From contig CM114272.1 of the NCBI GenBank assembly GCA_050084515.1, positions 44,950,001 through 45,014,000 on the forward strand: DNA of 64,000 bases. The letters are read 5' to 3'. This document shows, in pieces, positions 54,112 to 64,000 of this stretch (positions are counted from its first letter, which is position 1; each line of letters begins with the position of its first letter). Both the position numbers and the translations under genes were made by a program. Below the pieces are notes generated by a model. That model was given only the letters and a program-made list of their open reading frames with translations, was not told where the DNA came from and searched no databases. Source of the stretch: Blasia pusilla (lineage: Eukaryota; Marchantiophyta; Marchantiopsida; Blasiales).

Positions 54112-55133
54112 TGTCGCGACCCTCATGACCAAACAAGTGCCAAGCGGAACATCGGAACATTAGCGGGCTCACGCTAAGATGGTTTGCGCGTTGGAGTTGT
54201 CTCAAAGAGGAGACAAGAGACGAGACGCGAGCGAGAAGTCGCGTTTCAGATGTGATGTTCGCGACTCAAAAACCTGGACCAAACGCGGAATGAGACTTGA
54301 AAGAAGTCGAGTCTAGGAAGTGGGTTGCTAAAGGAAAGATCCGGATTTGGAACGCCACTTGCGTTTGAGAGTTTCCGACTGTATTTATGGCCATAACTTT
54401 TAGCGCCAAGATGCGTTTGGAACAAATAAGGGTGCGTTGGAAAGCTTATAGAGAGCCGGTTCAAACGCACCAAAGATCGCTGCAAACGCATAAGCAGCGG
54501 ACAAGATACGACCCGAAAACGACTGTAAGTGGAGTCGGGTTGAGGGCCACAATGAAGGACCCGAACCTCTTTTCCCAAATGGGAGGGGTTATTGGAGAAC
54601 CCCAGAAGTACTAGTAAGGGGGAAGGTCTCCGAGAGTGCTTGGAACCCAAACCCCACTTTGGGGCGTCTCAAAGAGGAGACAAGGGCGGCTCAAGGGCAT
54701 GGAACGGAACGCGAGTTTGGGCGTTGGGTTGGAAAACGGATTTGCACCAAGTCCATTGAGGCGATTTTAGACATCCCTCTTGGATTTCACGCGACTCAAT
54801 TACTTGGGTCTCGGTTGAAGGGTTCGAACTCACACGAGGACCGTTGACGCTTGGGATCGCTAGGCGTGCAAGTGCCGTTTGAGATCCCTCGACTAACCAG
54901 AAGTCCTGCTCCAAGTCTTGAAGGACTTGCCATGTGTTGGGAGCTAGGAACTAAGGAAGGTTGAGCTTGATGAGACGCCGAGTTGAGGACTCGGTGGGTT
55001 GGAACGCCGGTTGGCCAAACCCGACTAACGAGAGTGCGTGTTTGGGTGCAGATCGGCGATGAGTTCGTGACCTACTGAACGCACGCTTCCGCAACACTAA
55101 AGATTGACGTTCAAGGAGAGTAGGGGCGCGACA
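54112..55133 (+). repeat. Solo chromovirus LTR, inverted, with perfect target duplication
   Basis: The LTR starts TGTCGCGACCCTCATGACC and ends GGGGCGCGACA, so it runs opposite to the other three. It is flanked by ATAGC at 54107-54111 and 55134-55138, a perfect 5-bp target duplication within fragment D. No internal region remains. A short segment at about 54664-54684 (GTCTCAAAGAGGAGACAAG) duplicates LTR sequence found at 54197-54216. Confidence 0.93.
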
Positions 55134-55869
55134 ATAGCCAATAAGACCAAATAGGCTGATGCATGCCTATCAAGCACCATCTTCTCATCACTCTCTCCAT
55201 GCCAACAGGCTCTTGTCGTATCTCGTTGGCTCATGCATGGGTTATGGTTCAAAACATTTGCATCATGGTTGAGCGTCCCAACTCAATGTACCATATGAAG
55301 CTTTTAGGGAAGCCCACCTTGTAAGCTTCCTTTTAAGCTTGTTGGACCCTATCCACCACTTAAGTGGTTGATGATTAGTAATAATGGTAAAAGGGTTGCC
55401 AAATAAGTAACACTGGAAATGGATAACAACCCTTACTACAACCAAGCACTCACCCTCATACGAGTTATACTTCGCCTCTACAACGTTATTCGAGCAACTA
55501 GCATAAGCCACCATGAACTCTCTATGCTAATCATCATATTGGGTGAGCACTACTTCAAGCCCAAATATACTCCAATCTATATACAACTAGAACAGATGCT
55601 CCTTGATGGGTCTCCTCAGTATAGGCACGAACGTTAATATATCCTTGGGCAGCTAAAATGCTCTCTCTTGCTCATCCTCTAGGTGCCACTTATGATCCAC
55701 CTTGGTTAGTAAGGTTAGTGGCTTTGCAATAAAACTATAAGCATTGACGTACCGTTGATAGAGAGATCAATAGAAGTTTGCCAATCTCATGAATGCACGA
55801 ACTCTATAGGGTATGGAATGCATGAGATAGCCTCTACCTTAGTCTCTTGAACACCAAGGGTCTCACATT

Positions 55870-56371
55870 TGTTAGGATAGATCGATGAGATCTAGTACAA
55901 CACATTCAAGGAGAGTGGAGGACGATCTCAAGAGATCAAGGATGAATTGATTAGGCAATGGGCAACATAAGAGAGCAAGTTTTTCCTTTGTTTCGGCTCA
56001 TTTGGAGCCATATATAGAAACTTACTTACTATTTTAGGTAAGTTGCTATTTTGAGTAGAGTTGACTTCCCACGTTGGGAATTGACCCTTGACCCTTATTG
56101 TAGGTCAAGAGCCAAGGAGGTGACTTGCGATCATAGGTTACCGTGGAGAGAGGTAGGGACAGGGAAGGGGATATATCCAAGGAGAGAGAGTTTTAGACCT
56201 CATTCTCTCTTTGTTGAACCTCTTGGCATGAGGCAGCAAAACTATGGTCCTTCTTGCCTTGTGAGTAATCCAAGCCTCTCATAAGGAGAGAAGGTTTGGT
56301 TTGATATGAGAAAGAGATAGATTTTTGTGCATCATGGAGAGACATTGTTGTTGAGAGAGAATCTTGATTTC
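55870..56371 (+). repeat. Partial 5' LTR of copy C
   Basis: It matches 24032-24538 from TGTTAGGATAG to the CTTGATTTCCA end, so the first 130 bases of the LTR are missing where it joins fragment D. The TTTCGGCTCATTTGGAGCC promoter-like block is kept. Confidence 0.8.
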
Positions 56372-58479
56372 CAAAGAGAGATTGAGAGATCTGAAATGCA
56401 GGAGCTCGTTGGTGTCTCATTGTTTGTGTAGGTTGGGGACCGTATTCCCTATTTAGCGGCTGATGGGAGTACTCACGGGAGCAAGAGCCGCTTCGATGTG
56501 TTGTTTGCTAATCAATTTTTGGTAGAGGAGGGTGTTGCGTAGAAGGGTTGCCCAATTTTTGGTAGAGGAGGGTGGTGTGTAGAAAGGCTGCCCTATTTTT
56601 AATAGGATTTGAGTATGGAGACGAGATTATCCATGTTGGTGCTCTCGAGAGCACCGTGTAGCTTGCTACTTGATGTTTTAATAGGGTTTTTTTCTTATAT
56701 GAGATAAATAAACGCAGAAGCGCTGCCAATTTTTTCCCATAAGAGAAGGTTGTGGGTTGCATGACAATCATCGCATATTTTTTATGGAAGATCGAAGGAA
56801 GAAACCAATTTTTCGATCTTGTAGATTGGGGATTTTTGCATGCTTTAAAATAAATGGTGCATGAGTTTAATGTTTAAGCATGAAGTTGTGACCATTTCCA
56901 TGGGCTGCCATAGCCAACTTGTGAAGGAAGGAGCAATTTCAAATTTTTTGGTGAAATTCTTAGTTGAGAGAAAAATGTAATAAATTGGTTTATCTTAGTG
57001 CATAGGAAAAAGGAAATAAGTAATTTGAGGATAAAGTGAAGTGAAATTTTTATTTACTGGGTTTTGACCCAAGCTTTATGAGGCTTAGTGGATAAACCAA
57101 ATCTAATATAATTTTAGTGAGTTGACCCTTGGTTTGAGGGGTTAGTAGAGTGAAAAAAAAACATAAGACATTAACTTTTGAATAAGTTCAAAATAGAGCC
57201 ATATTTACCCATATGTGAGATATCATAATTACCATTGACTTTCACCGTCCGTTCGAGATGCTCCTTCTCCATCCGTCGACGATCGTTCACGAGCAATTTC
57301 TTCACCATTTTTTATTGGATGATACGCACTGAGGACCATTAATTTTTGTGATTTGGGGCCACCATTATCTTCTGTACGAGCACCAGAAATTTTTTAATAC
57401 TAGCATCAATGACTGAGTTTTGAGAATGCTTTAGCGATCGTCGTTTAAGACTATGGACCAATGTAGTTGTGACATCATTGACCCTCGTCAGTGACTATTT
57501 GCAAGTATGGTCCATTAATGGGAGGTAACCTTGTGTTTTATGGGGTCTAAGTTTTAGCTCTGCTTTGCTATGCTTCGTGATTGGTAGCCGCTTGATGACG
57601 ATCGAGTACCATATCGTGATGCCCGTAGCCGCAACACGTCGCCCAATTGCCACATGTTGGTCGTGGCCACATCGCACCATCTCCATTGTAGAGCCGCACT
57701 ATTAGTGGGGAGCATATAATTTATTTCTAATAATGGAGGAGATGCCATTGTGTGTTGCATCCCATCACCGAGTTCCTTGCTGTTTCTAGCCGCACTGTAT
57801 TGTTGTACCCGTACCGCAGATCGAGGAGATTTGAGTTTTATCAGCAACAAGGAGTACCGCTTGCTAACTTAGGAAGTGTGTCTTTACAAAAAGTTTGGGT
57901 TGAGTTTACAGTTGCTAAGGAGCGACACCGACATCATTTAGGTTATCCATTTTGGTCCCTTTGCCCTGCACGTGTGAGGGATTTTTGAACATTGGGTAGT
58001 TATTTGGGATATTGGGTTTGTGCGGATGTTGAGAGCATCATTGATGTATGGGATTAGTGGACATAGAATTGTGTGGAATGTCCAGAGTTGAGAGTATGCT
58101 CTGTCAATAAGACGATAGACCGGTGATTTGCAATATCAAGTCGCTTGTTGTGGCACAATACACGTCGTAGTGAAAGGGAATGTAGATTAAGTGCCACATG
58201 TTTAGGTTGAGTGATTGTGGGATACTTGTGAGAATGAGAATGATCATGTGAGAGGGGCATGAAGGTCATCACGACATCCTTTTGGGACTTTTAGAGGCAA
58301 GGTGGTAAACTAGAGAGTAGCTCTAGAGGATTTACGTGGAGTGGCGCGAGGTTTCAAGGGTCTCCACGTGAGGAGCCACCTCGACCTCCTTTTGTGTCAT
58401 TCTCAGACAAGGGAGATGGCATAGAGATGTTTGTTAGTGCATCACCACACGTAATGAGTGGTCCTACCATTTGGGTGTA
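56372..58479 (+). other. Leader of copy C
   Basis: Homologous to the leader of copy B. No gene seen. Compared with B, CpG sites in 57578-57800 are often TpG or CpA, and there are AT-rich additions near 56800-57200. Confidence 0.65.
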
Positions 58480-59640
58480 CGAGATGGACGACTGGGATAG
58501 AGGACCACACATGTTTTTGGGAGTTGCGGGTACTATAGATCGAGTTGCATAATTTTATCGTGGAATTTAGGACTTTATGGGCTAGAAATTCTAGAGAGTT
58601 CAACCCATTTACAACATGGAATGGAAAGTTTCACCACCTAGAGGGGGCATCCATGGACGATTACCATGAGTTTTCTCAGAAGGTACGCACTAGAGTCTCC
58701 TTCTTCTACCATTAGTGACATTCTGGAAGGGATGAAACAAATTGGGGCAATTGCATCGTCTAGTCGAGTTTGTTAAGGTTGCATCGTCTAGTCGAGTGGT
58801 TGAGTTCTTTGCAGAGTTGCAGAGGAATTACTAGGGGTACAGACTTGGAAGTTGTGCAGCATCCATGACTTCCCTAGGCGCACGCGTGGGAGAGAGTTTG
58901 CGTGAGGCATTCATTTGCTTGTGACATCTTCTTAGTGTCATTCATGGGGTGACATAGGCCTAGGGTGTTTAGGCATGGTATGGGATGGTGGCACAAGACT
59001 TCAGTTACGTCCGCATCGAGGGCCAGAGAGGGCACCAGAGCAAGTTGGTTGTCCATATGGGCCTAGAGGTCATGCACCAGGTGGTCCTTTGGGGGGATGT
59101 GGACTTGGATTTGCGAGGGTGGTGGATATGCATATGGAGGAGGTAGAGATCCGACACCTAGACAAGTCGATGGAGACTTGGGTGTGAGGTTGGGTTGGCT
59201 GCTCATATAGAGCACTTGAAGTAGTAGATTGGCATTAATGTTACTCGATGTCGGATCAGTGGCCTTGACTTCATATGCATCAATCACACACATGGAGGAT
59301 CCTAGTTGGATGTCTGGAGCTGCCCAGATGGAGGCCCTCACTGTTATTACTTGTGGAGCAACAACAGAGTTAGATCACAAAGAGGAGAAGCTAGGATACA
59401 AACCAAGCTTCCTCAATCTTTTACTTTTTACGAGGTGATGAGGACCCTATCAATGGGTCTTGATCAGAGTTCTCGGAGAGTAGATGTTGTTGGTGTGCAA
59501 TCACAGAAGGCAATGGGAGAAGCGAGTGCGATGACTCTTATTTTTGATACTCAAGGGGAGCCTCTATCGAGTACGTTGTTGGGGCAAGCACTGCGATATA
59601 CAATGCCCCATGGTTTTCTACTTTTGATGCTACCATGTTA
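58480..59640 (+). pseudogene. gag remnants of copy C
   Basis: The start VYEMDDWDRGPHMF and the block FTTWNGKFHHLEGASMDDYHEF are readable at 58478-58680. The rest is collapsed by deletions; the CCHC knuckle is not found. The C-terminal blocks near 59250-59600 (EDPSWMSGAAQMEA, QSFTFYEVMRTL) match B and A before the protease. Confidence 0.7.
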
Positions 59641-60290
59641 GGAAGTATGCCGGACAAGGTTTTCTGGTTGGCCGCTACGCTATGTGAGCCTGGAGTTGGT
59701 GTCATTGCCTCACGTTCAGAGGTGGTTGCAGAAGAGGTGGTGGACCTGCCCTTGAAGCCTATGCTTGGGCGGTCCACCTCAAATTCATGGCAGGTTACGG
59801 CTGCTAGGATGGCGGATATGTGTGCTAGACCCGCGATAGAGTGCACATGTCGCGGTTTCTCATGCCATTGTTTTGTTGGATAACAGGGCAGAGGTATTCT
59901 ATTTGGTGAGTCCAAGAGGTAGAGTGTTTTGTTCACAATGTGTCTTGTTGGATTGAGGAGCACAACCCCTAATATTGGGGAAGACAACATTTACAGGATT
60001 GGGCCTGACGAGGGCCGATGTGGAATGTTGTCCATTCAGAATACATATATTCTTGGGTGGAGCAAGTATGAAGAAGTTTATCACCCAATGAGGTTATGGT
60101 GAGGATTCGCCCATGACATCCATCAAATGAGTATGTGGTGCAAGCCAAGGTGATACTAATCGATGTCGAGTCCTATGACATCTTGGTTGGAGGAGCAGTG
60201 TTATTCCTGATGGGGTTTTCCCTGTACAACTGGGAGGAGTTAGAGTCCTACAGACCAAGATGGTAGTTAGATGATGAGTGACTTAGCTCG
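59640..60290 (+). pseudogene. Aspartic protease of copy C
   Basis: The active-site area reads Leu-Leu-Asp, a TGA stop, then Gly-Ala-Gln-Pro-Leu, with LGLTRADVECCPFR after it. This copy keeps the Gly that A and B have lost. SYDILVGGAVLFLMGF follows in another frame. Confidence 0.65.
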
Positions 60291-60599
60291 TTACCCATTT
60301 GATTCAAGGGTGGAGTGATCCAATGATAACTAGACGAGATGACAACTGTTGTAGCATTTAGTAGCGTCATCACACAGCCTGATGATTTGGCCATATCCAA
60401 GCATGGGACACATCCTTTTCTGACACTTCTACAGAGAGGAGTGTTATGGTAGCCGCATTATTATGTCAAGGAGAAGTTTCGTTGTGGGGCTCAAGTAAGG
60501 AGCTTCAATGTTTAGTTGATGAAAACGTGCAGATGGCATGGCATGAGGCGTTTGCACTTGAGCATGATGGGTCAGAAGAACCCGAGGTAGTTGGGAGCT

Positions 60600-61500
60600 A
60601 GTGCTTCAGGAGACCTTGGACACCACAGTGATCATGTGGCGCAACCTAGAAGAGGGTATCTAAGTGTTGGATCTCTTTGGAGGGATCAACACTATGTTGG
60701 CTCTTGTCTTGCAACTAGGAGTGTGTGTGCAATAGTATTTGTACATAGAGCTTGATGAGTTTGCAAGGCGCATCTCACTTTGACATGTGGCACAATTACG
60801 CCTCCATTTTTTTGATTTGTTGTCTGCGTGAGCCGTACAAGGGTACTAGAGGTCCCTACCGAGGGACATTTCTTTGTTGGGGGCGCAAGACTTGGAGCGG
60901 GTAGGGACTATTGATTTGGCACTTGAGTGGCCCTAATATGGCTATGTAAGGGCAATCAAATGCGGGATGACGCAGTGGTTTAGTTGATACTCGGTCTTGA
61001 TTTTTTTGGGAGATGATGAGGATCTTGCAACATTTGTAGGAACTTGGCGAGCTTTAGGAGAATGCATTGATCTTGGGAAATTTGCGGTCACGAGTGGTGA
61101 CAAGTGCACATTAGGTGTGTGCATGGATCAACCCAACTTTATTTTTGGATGCAAAAAATGTAGGTTCACAAATCCTAGCCATCAATCATAGGCAGTGAGG
61201 CATGATGATCAAGCGCCCTTCATTATCGTCAACAACATTGGCATGCCACCGACAACCTTTCTCACTTTTTAATAGTTTTCCTACTTCCTATGCATATAAG
61301 GAGGTCGATTCTCGCTTGGTTTGGGATGACCACGCACATCGGCTAGTGGAGCCCAACGCCGATCAGCGAGAGCAAGAAATTGGATTTCCCACATGAGTGA
61401 CGGCAATACCGTCATTATCAAAGCCATCATGATGTCATGTCTTGGCTCAAGCGATTGAGGTGAATTTCTTGATATGGATCATCAACTTAGGAGTAGTTGA
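60600..61500 (+). pseudogene. Decayed DNA methyltransferase domain in copy C
   Basis: Motif I is clear (VLDLFGGINTMLALVLQLGV, from about 60667), with YLYIELDEFARRISL and LPRDISLLGAQDLERVGTIDLA. The motif IV Cys is lost in a scrambled stretch near 60930. Pieces after motif VIII (AVRHDDQAPFIIVNNIGMPP, KEVDSRLVWDD) and motif IX/X remnants (EIGFPT at about 61378) remain. It ends at GVVEQRW, where the sequence jumps past the reverse transcriptase. Confidence 0.75.
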
Positions 61501-61504
61501 GCAG

Positions 61505-61976
61505 CGTTGGGACATGGTGCCAAGATGGCATGCGTTAGTCTATTTGGGCTTGTTAGCTATGGAGAGCCAAATTGCTGAGACCTTGAAGACGAGGTTTGAC
61601 GGAGAGTCCTTAGATCCAGAGGTTAGTGAGAAGGTGACAAGTTGTCGAGATATTCTGGAGGATGGAGAAGTCTTGGAGTACTTGCGTACTCGGAATGTCG
61701 TGAGCAAAGTGGATGCTTGAGAGCGGGATTGGATCCTCCAGCAAGCCACATGGTCTCAGTGGGAGGGAACACGTGTGTTGCGAGTTTGGAAGGATGGTAG
61801 AGTACGTATAGTGCCTCATCCTTCATAGAGAGCACATTCGATGTGGCTTGCCTACGAGAAGTTGGGTCATTTTGGAGTGAAACGGGCATACACCTTGCTC
61901 CAGATACAAGATTGGTCGTGAGACTTGTAGACTGTCGTTCAACAGTTTGTTGCTAGGTACATAGTGTGTGATCAGG
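61505..61976 (+). pseudogene. Integrase N-terminal part of copy C
   Basis: The linker MVPRWHALVYLGLLAMESQIAETLK and the integrase zinc region (AYEKLGHFGVKRAYTLLQIQ) are present up to CAGGTCTGG, where a solo LTR is inserted. Confidence 0.75.
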
Positions 61977-61981
61977 TCTGG

Positions 61982-63009
61982 TGTCGTGCGCCTACTCTCC
62001 TTGAACGTTAATCTTGTTTGTTGCGGAAGCGTGCGTTCAGTAGGTCACGCTCTCAACGCTGATCTGCATCCAAACACGCACTTCGGTTAGTCGGGTCTTG
62101 GATCAATCAGCGGAATTACTTTCCGAGTTCTCGTCTCGGACTCTCTCTTCAAGCTCAACCTTCCTAGTTTCGCGGTTTCCAACACGGGCAAGTCTCAAAG
62201 ACTTGGGACAGATTTTTCGTGGGGTTCAGGAACTGAAACGGCGTTTCGCGCCTAGCGGTTCCAACTGTCCGATGAACATCCAATGAGTTCCTCACCAAGA
62301 CTCGCACGAAGTGAATCTCGGGTTGGAATCCAAGTGTGGCATACAAAGTCCACTCTCTTGGATCAGGTTTGGGTTTCGGGTTTCCGCGCCAAACTCCCGT
62401 TTCATCCCGTGCCTCTGAAACGCCGTTTGGCGCCCAAAGTGGGGTTTCGTTTCCCGAGACATCTCAGAGAAGGTACTCCCCTTACTAGTACTTCTGGGGA
62501 TCTCCGGGGGCCCCCTACATTTAGGAAAGACACCGGGCCCCTCCACTGGCCCTCAACCCGATTGCTCTCTGAATCGTTTTCGGCCAATATCTCAGCCTGT
62601 ACTTATGCGTTTGCTGAGATCTTTGATGCGTTGGAAGCGTCTCAAGATCAGCTTTCCAACGCGCCCTTACTTGTCCCAAACGCATCTCGGAGCTCAACGT
62701 TATGGTCCTAAACACAGTCAGATTCTCCCAAACGCTAGCCGTGTTCCAAACTGGTTCTCACCTCCTTGGCAACCAACCTCCGAGACTCAACTCATCTCAA
62801 GTCTCGGCTCGCGTTTGGTCTAGGTTTCCTGGTCGCGACCACTAACGCATGAAACGCACAACTCTGTTCCACGTTTCGTCTCTAAGACTTTTCCAAGAGA
62901 CTCTTCCAAACGCCTCTCCAAAGCGCAAACCTCGCGGCGTGAGTTCCTTTGAGTTCTGATGTTTCGCTTGGCGCGTATTTGGTGTTGTTTGGTTATGAGG
63001 GTCGCGACA
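61982..63009 (-). repeat. Solo chromovirus LTR with perfect target duplication
   Basis: It runs from TGTCGTGCGCC to GGGTCGCGACA (1028 bases), in the same orientation as 4720-5722 but visibly more diverged. It is flanked by TCTGG at 61977-61981 and 63010-63014. On either side the integrase of copy C joins up when the LTR is ignored. No internal region remains, as expected from LTR-LTR recombination. Confidence 0.94.
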
Positions 63010-63014
63010 TCTGG

Positions 63015-64000
63015 GCATCATTATATGCTCCAACTCCATAATTGCATTCACTTTTGATCATGGGTTTATGTTATAAATGAATTTGGATTTTGTAGGACCT
63101 TTACCTTTGACGAAGCGTCATAATTGTTATGTGTTGGTAATGGTACAACACTTCTCAAAGTGGATAAAGTTGGTTGCATTTCCTGACAAAGCGAGTGAAG
63201 GAGTAGTGTATGACTTCCTAGATAGAATGTTGAGTCATTATGGTGCATCAGCTAAGGTGTCGAAAAACAAGGGTACGGAGTTTCTCGGGGAGTTTCAAGC
63301 CTTGTGTGATTAGGCTCTGATTGACCACCGCACCACTTCGCAAGATTATCCTCAGGCGGATGGACTAGTGGAGAGGATTGTACAGACGGTAAAGAGAGGT
63401 TTACGCAAGTATGGCTTGCAATGAGGTCACCTAGGAGATTGGGACCTCCAGTTGCCATGGTTGGCGATGGGATACTCATTCAACAAGCAAGCATCCTTCG
63501 CATCTTTCTCACCATACTTCTTGTTGTATGGTCGAGAGTGGGATTTACCTACGGCCATCCATCAAGATGTTGGTGACATGTTGAACCTTGATGACGTTGA
63601 TATATGGACGCGAGCATGTTCTCAACAAGATTGAGTTTTTTTGTAGAGTGATACCCCTGGCATTTGAGAACTTGGCGACTCCACAACATCAAGATATGTT
63701 GAGGTATACGACTATTCAGGGAGGTGGTTATCAACCTACTATATAGAGATTTCATCATGGATATTATGTCTACTTGCAACATATGACATCCACGATGTTG
63801 GATGTGACTGTAGGGCGCACCATCTTGAGAGTGCGTGAGGTTTTGCCATCAGGTGTTCTCTTATTGGAGGGACGCGATGGTATGGTTTAGAAGAACCATC
63901 GGCATAACTGTGCATCATGTCATCTTCCTAACATTGACGGTAGAGTTGATGCGAGCTTAGTAGTAGTTCTTGCAGGCTTGCAATGTATGTTTTTGGTTCC
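63015..64000 (+). pseudogene. Integrase C-terminal part of copy C, running off the window
   Basis: The core reads MNLDFVGPLPLTKRHNCYVLVMVQHFSKWIKL, then KNKGTEFLGEF where other copies have TDQGTEF (second Asp lost), and HPQADGLVERI. C-terminal blocks VGRTILRVREVLPSGVLLLEGRDG and HLPNIDGRVDASL follow. The window ends after GLQCMF, at the first PHD ligand. Confidence 0.85.

Larger units (their letters stand above)
48593..55866 (-). mobile_element. Methyltransferase-family gypsy fragment D (reverse, interrupted twice)
   Basis: Reverse-oriented pieces of the methyltransferase-bearing family lie at 48593-49384 (integrase core and zinc region), about 53986-54111 (the RNase H-integrase linker) and 55134-55866 (linker, RNase H, end of reverse transcriptase). 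Joined, they form one continuous stretch of the family; the two interruptions are a chromovirus fragment and a solo LTR. RNase H is legible in 55263-55514 (YNSYEGECLVV, HQPLKW). No methyltransferase part remains. Confidence 0.82.
55870..64000 (+). mobile_element. Methyltransferase-bearing Ty3/gypsy element, copy C (cut by window end)
   Basis: It begins with a partial LTR (from TGTTAGGATAGATCGATG), followed by leader, gag remnants, protease, a decayed methyltransferase, then a jump over reverse transcriptase and RNase H to the region before integrase, and finally integrase. A solo chromovirus LTR (61982-63009) splits the integrase. The window ends in the second PHD ligand region. It is the most decayed of the three copies. 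Confidence 0.88.

Noticed and set aside
54112-55133. Reading this LTR as the 5' LTR of chromovirus copy 2
   Set aside because: Its orientation is opposite, it has its own ATAGC target duplication, and family D sequence lies between it and copy 2.

Overview
The window reads as nuclear DNA from a land plant (or close streptophyte relative) with a large, repeat-rich genome. The signs are interstitial TTTAGGG-type telomere motifs, Ty3/gypsy and Ty1/copia elements with plant-style features, small Helitrons ending in CTAG, LINE remnants, a 180-bp satellite, and one intron-containing bHLH gene of the ABORTED MICROSPORES (AMS) type. I could not fix the lineage further. No rRNA, tRNA, CRISPR or bacterial-type genes were seen.

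Layout. 1-5722: minus-strand chromodomain gypsy element (chromovirus), cut by the window start, inserted in a copia element whose 3' half runs 5723-8072. 8190-11140: decayed autonomous Helitron (Rep-helicase). 12000-18786: copy A of an unusual gypsy family. 19295-20424 and 34925-36545: the same 180-bp satellite, same orientation, separated by a LINE 5' fragment (20425-21976), a deleted gypsy derivative E (22000-23601) and copy B of the unusual family (24539-33416) with shared and head-to-tail LTRs. 36546-38523: AT-rich DNA with small Helitrons, three of them in tandem. 40152-45391: the bHLH gene on the minus strand, its largest intron filled with LINE 3' ends. 48593-55866: reverse-oriented fragment D of the unusual family, interrupted by a 5'-lacking chromovirus and an inverted solo LTR. 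55870-64000: copy C, split by another solo LTR and running off the window.

The main discovery is the unusual gypsy family. Its order is gag (CCHC) - aspartic protease - cytosine-5 DNA methyltransferase (DNMT3/DRM-like) - reverse transcriptase - RNase H - integrase - C-terminal PHD finger. The methyltransferase segment sits at the same place in copies A, B and C. It carries recognisable motif I (LDLFGG), a motif IV Cys (GWPC/GWSCQ), motif VI (ENV), an arginine-rich motif VIII-like segment and motifs IX/X. The PHD finger is legible in B and E and is the last thing encoded. Retrotransposon-borne DNMTs have been reported in dinoflagellates and charophyte algae; I know of no description of a DNMT and a terminal PHD finger together in one plant gypsy element. 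All copies here are broken by stops and frameshifts.

The only likely functional host gene is the bHLH gene. It keeps the basic region, the helix-loop-helix split by an in-phase intron, and a C-terminal ACT-like fold, with four coding exons joining in frame to about 542 residues. Everything else is layered transposon debris; the nesting gives relative ages (chromovirus and solo LTRs younger than the methyltransferase family).
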